From an uncultured Porphyromonadaceae bacterium (GTDB lineage: Bacteria > Bacteroidota > Bacteroidia > Bacteroidales > Muribaculaceae), in NCBI GenBank assembly GCA_900555165.1, contig USKE01000111.1, positions 1-7,294 on the forward strand: 7,294 bases of DNA, in the 5' to 3' direction. A program made the translations under genes and the position numbers. Positions 6,491-7,294 of the stretch are shown one piece after another (position 1 is the stretch's first letter; each line of letters starts with the position of its first letter). Under the pieces are notes generated by a model. The model saw only the letters and a program-made list of their open reading frames with translations. It had not been told where the DNA came from and made no database searches.

Positions 6491-6681
6491 AAAAATTTAT
6501 GCCGGTTGGGCCATGTGGCTTATGTAACTTATGTGACTTATGTGGCTTATGTTGCGCACGCCACCGTCACATACGCCACATAAGTCACATACGTTACATA
6601 AGTCACATTCCCCGCCTCGACACCGGTAAGCAAATTGCTGTAAATAGCGTGGGTTTGTAATCTTTTTGCAAAAATTTATGC
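6491..6681. repeat. 12-bp direct repeat flanking the inverted array
   Basis: AAAAATTTATGC occurs at 6491-6502 and again at 6670-6681. In each case TTTTTG precedes it (6481-6486 with 4 bases between; 6663-6668 with 1 base between). The two copies enclose 167 bases containing the inverted array 6513-6608. They may be a target duplication, a recombination trace or chance in AT-rich DNA. Confidence 0.5.
6513..6608. repeat. Inverted 9-bp-period array between the four-helix-bundle gene and gdhA
   Basis: Left arm 6513-6557 has five plus-strand units: ATGTGGCTT, ATGTAACTT, ATGTGACTT, ATGTGGCTT, ATGTTGCGC. After an 8-base spacer, right arm 6566-6608 carries the same units in reverse complement; read from its outer end they are ATGTGACTT, ATGTAACGT, ATGTGACTT, ATGTGGCGT, ATGTGAC. 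Aligned over 43 bases the arms differ at five positions, so a long hairpin or cruciform is possible. It lies upstream of both divergent promoters and does not overlap either. Confidence 0.9.
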
Positions 6682-6706
6682 GATTTGTTTGATGGTTTGC
6701 AAAAAT
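6663..6706. promoter_or_regulatory. Paired TTTGCAAA palindromes upstream of gdhA
   Basis: TTTGCAAAAAT occurs at 6665-6675 and 6696-6706, exactly 31 bases apart, close to three helical turns. The first sits in a 12-base palindrome TTTTTGCAAAAA (6663-6674). The second core (6696-6703) lies between the predicted -33 and -7 boxes of gdhA, a suitable position for a repressor. Binding protein unknown. Confidence 0.4.
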
Positions 6707-6719
6707 ATCTTTAACTTTG
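6688..6719 (+). promoter_or_regulatory. Bacteroidota-type promoter of gdhA
   Basis: TTTG (6688-6691), a 20-base spacer and TAACTTTG (6712-6719) match the TTTG-N19-21-TAnnTTTG consensus. The transcript would start near 6725 and have a leader of about 70 bases before the gdhA ATG at 6796. The leader ends in an A-rich run (AAAAAAG) directly before the start codon instead of a Shine-Dalgarno site. Confidence 0.72.
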
Positions 6720-6786
6720 CGGCGCAATTAGGTAAACAACAGGTTTCACATACAGCCGCCACGGCGCGGTACAATTTGACCATTAG

Positions 6787-7294
<508 letters not shown>

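Noticed and set aside
3297..6608. CRISPR array
   Set aside because: Units are 9 bases and contiguous, with no unique spacers of 25-40 bases and no cas genes.
6497..6727. Small minus-strand frame encoding ISHISHISYISHM-like repeats
   Set aside because: The peptide repeat is only the 9-bp DNA array read as codons; the same effect gives YVTYVIYVTYV at 3300-3350. Two promoters also overlap or adjoin it.

Overview
The window reads as a GC-rich chromosomal segment of an anaerobic gut-type Bacteroidota, order Bacteroidales (Muribaculaceae, Barnesiellaceae and Rikenellaceae are all possible; I cannot separate them). The basis is the Bacteroidales style of CydA/CydB, GdhA and 'four helix bundle suffix' proteins, promoters of the TTTG-N18-20-TAnnTTTG type, and few Shine-Dalgarno sites.

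Layout: (1) 1-1990, plus strand, the 3' part of cydA followed by complete cydB: cytochrome bd quinol oxidase. (2) 2003-2055, a 20-bp stem-loop terminator between the convergent cydB and ilvA. (3) 2078-5637, minus strand, a probable operon transcribed nfnA, nfnB, ilvA from one recognisable promoter at 5663-5694. NfnA/NfnB are the two subunits of an NADH-dependent reduced ferredoxin:NADP+ oxidoreductase type flavoenzyme; ilvA encodes a threonine ammonia-lyase with an ACT domain. nfnB is broken in this sequence: a G-rich stretch replaces its second cysteine motif and the frame shifts beside it. (4) 5746-6608, a lower-GC island: a four-helix-bundle protein gene on the minus strand, with 9-bp-period repeat arrays on both sides. 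A third array lies between nfnB and ilvA. (5) 6688-7294, plus strand, a promoter and the first 166 codons of glutamate dehydrogenase gdhA, which runs off the window end.

The metabolic genes form a plausible redox and nitrogen neighbourhood. Nfn interconverts NADH, reduced ferredoxin and NADPH, GdhA uses NADPH and ammonia to make glutamate, and threonine ammonia-lyase releases ammonia and 2-oxobutanoate. Cytochrome bd handles trace oxygen.

The least ordinary material is the set of three 9-bp-period arrays (core ATGT, two variable bases, then usually CTT), two of which have inverted arms, around the four-helix-bundle gene. I cannot name a known system for this. The link between the gene and the repeats is inferred from position only.
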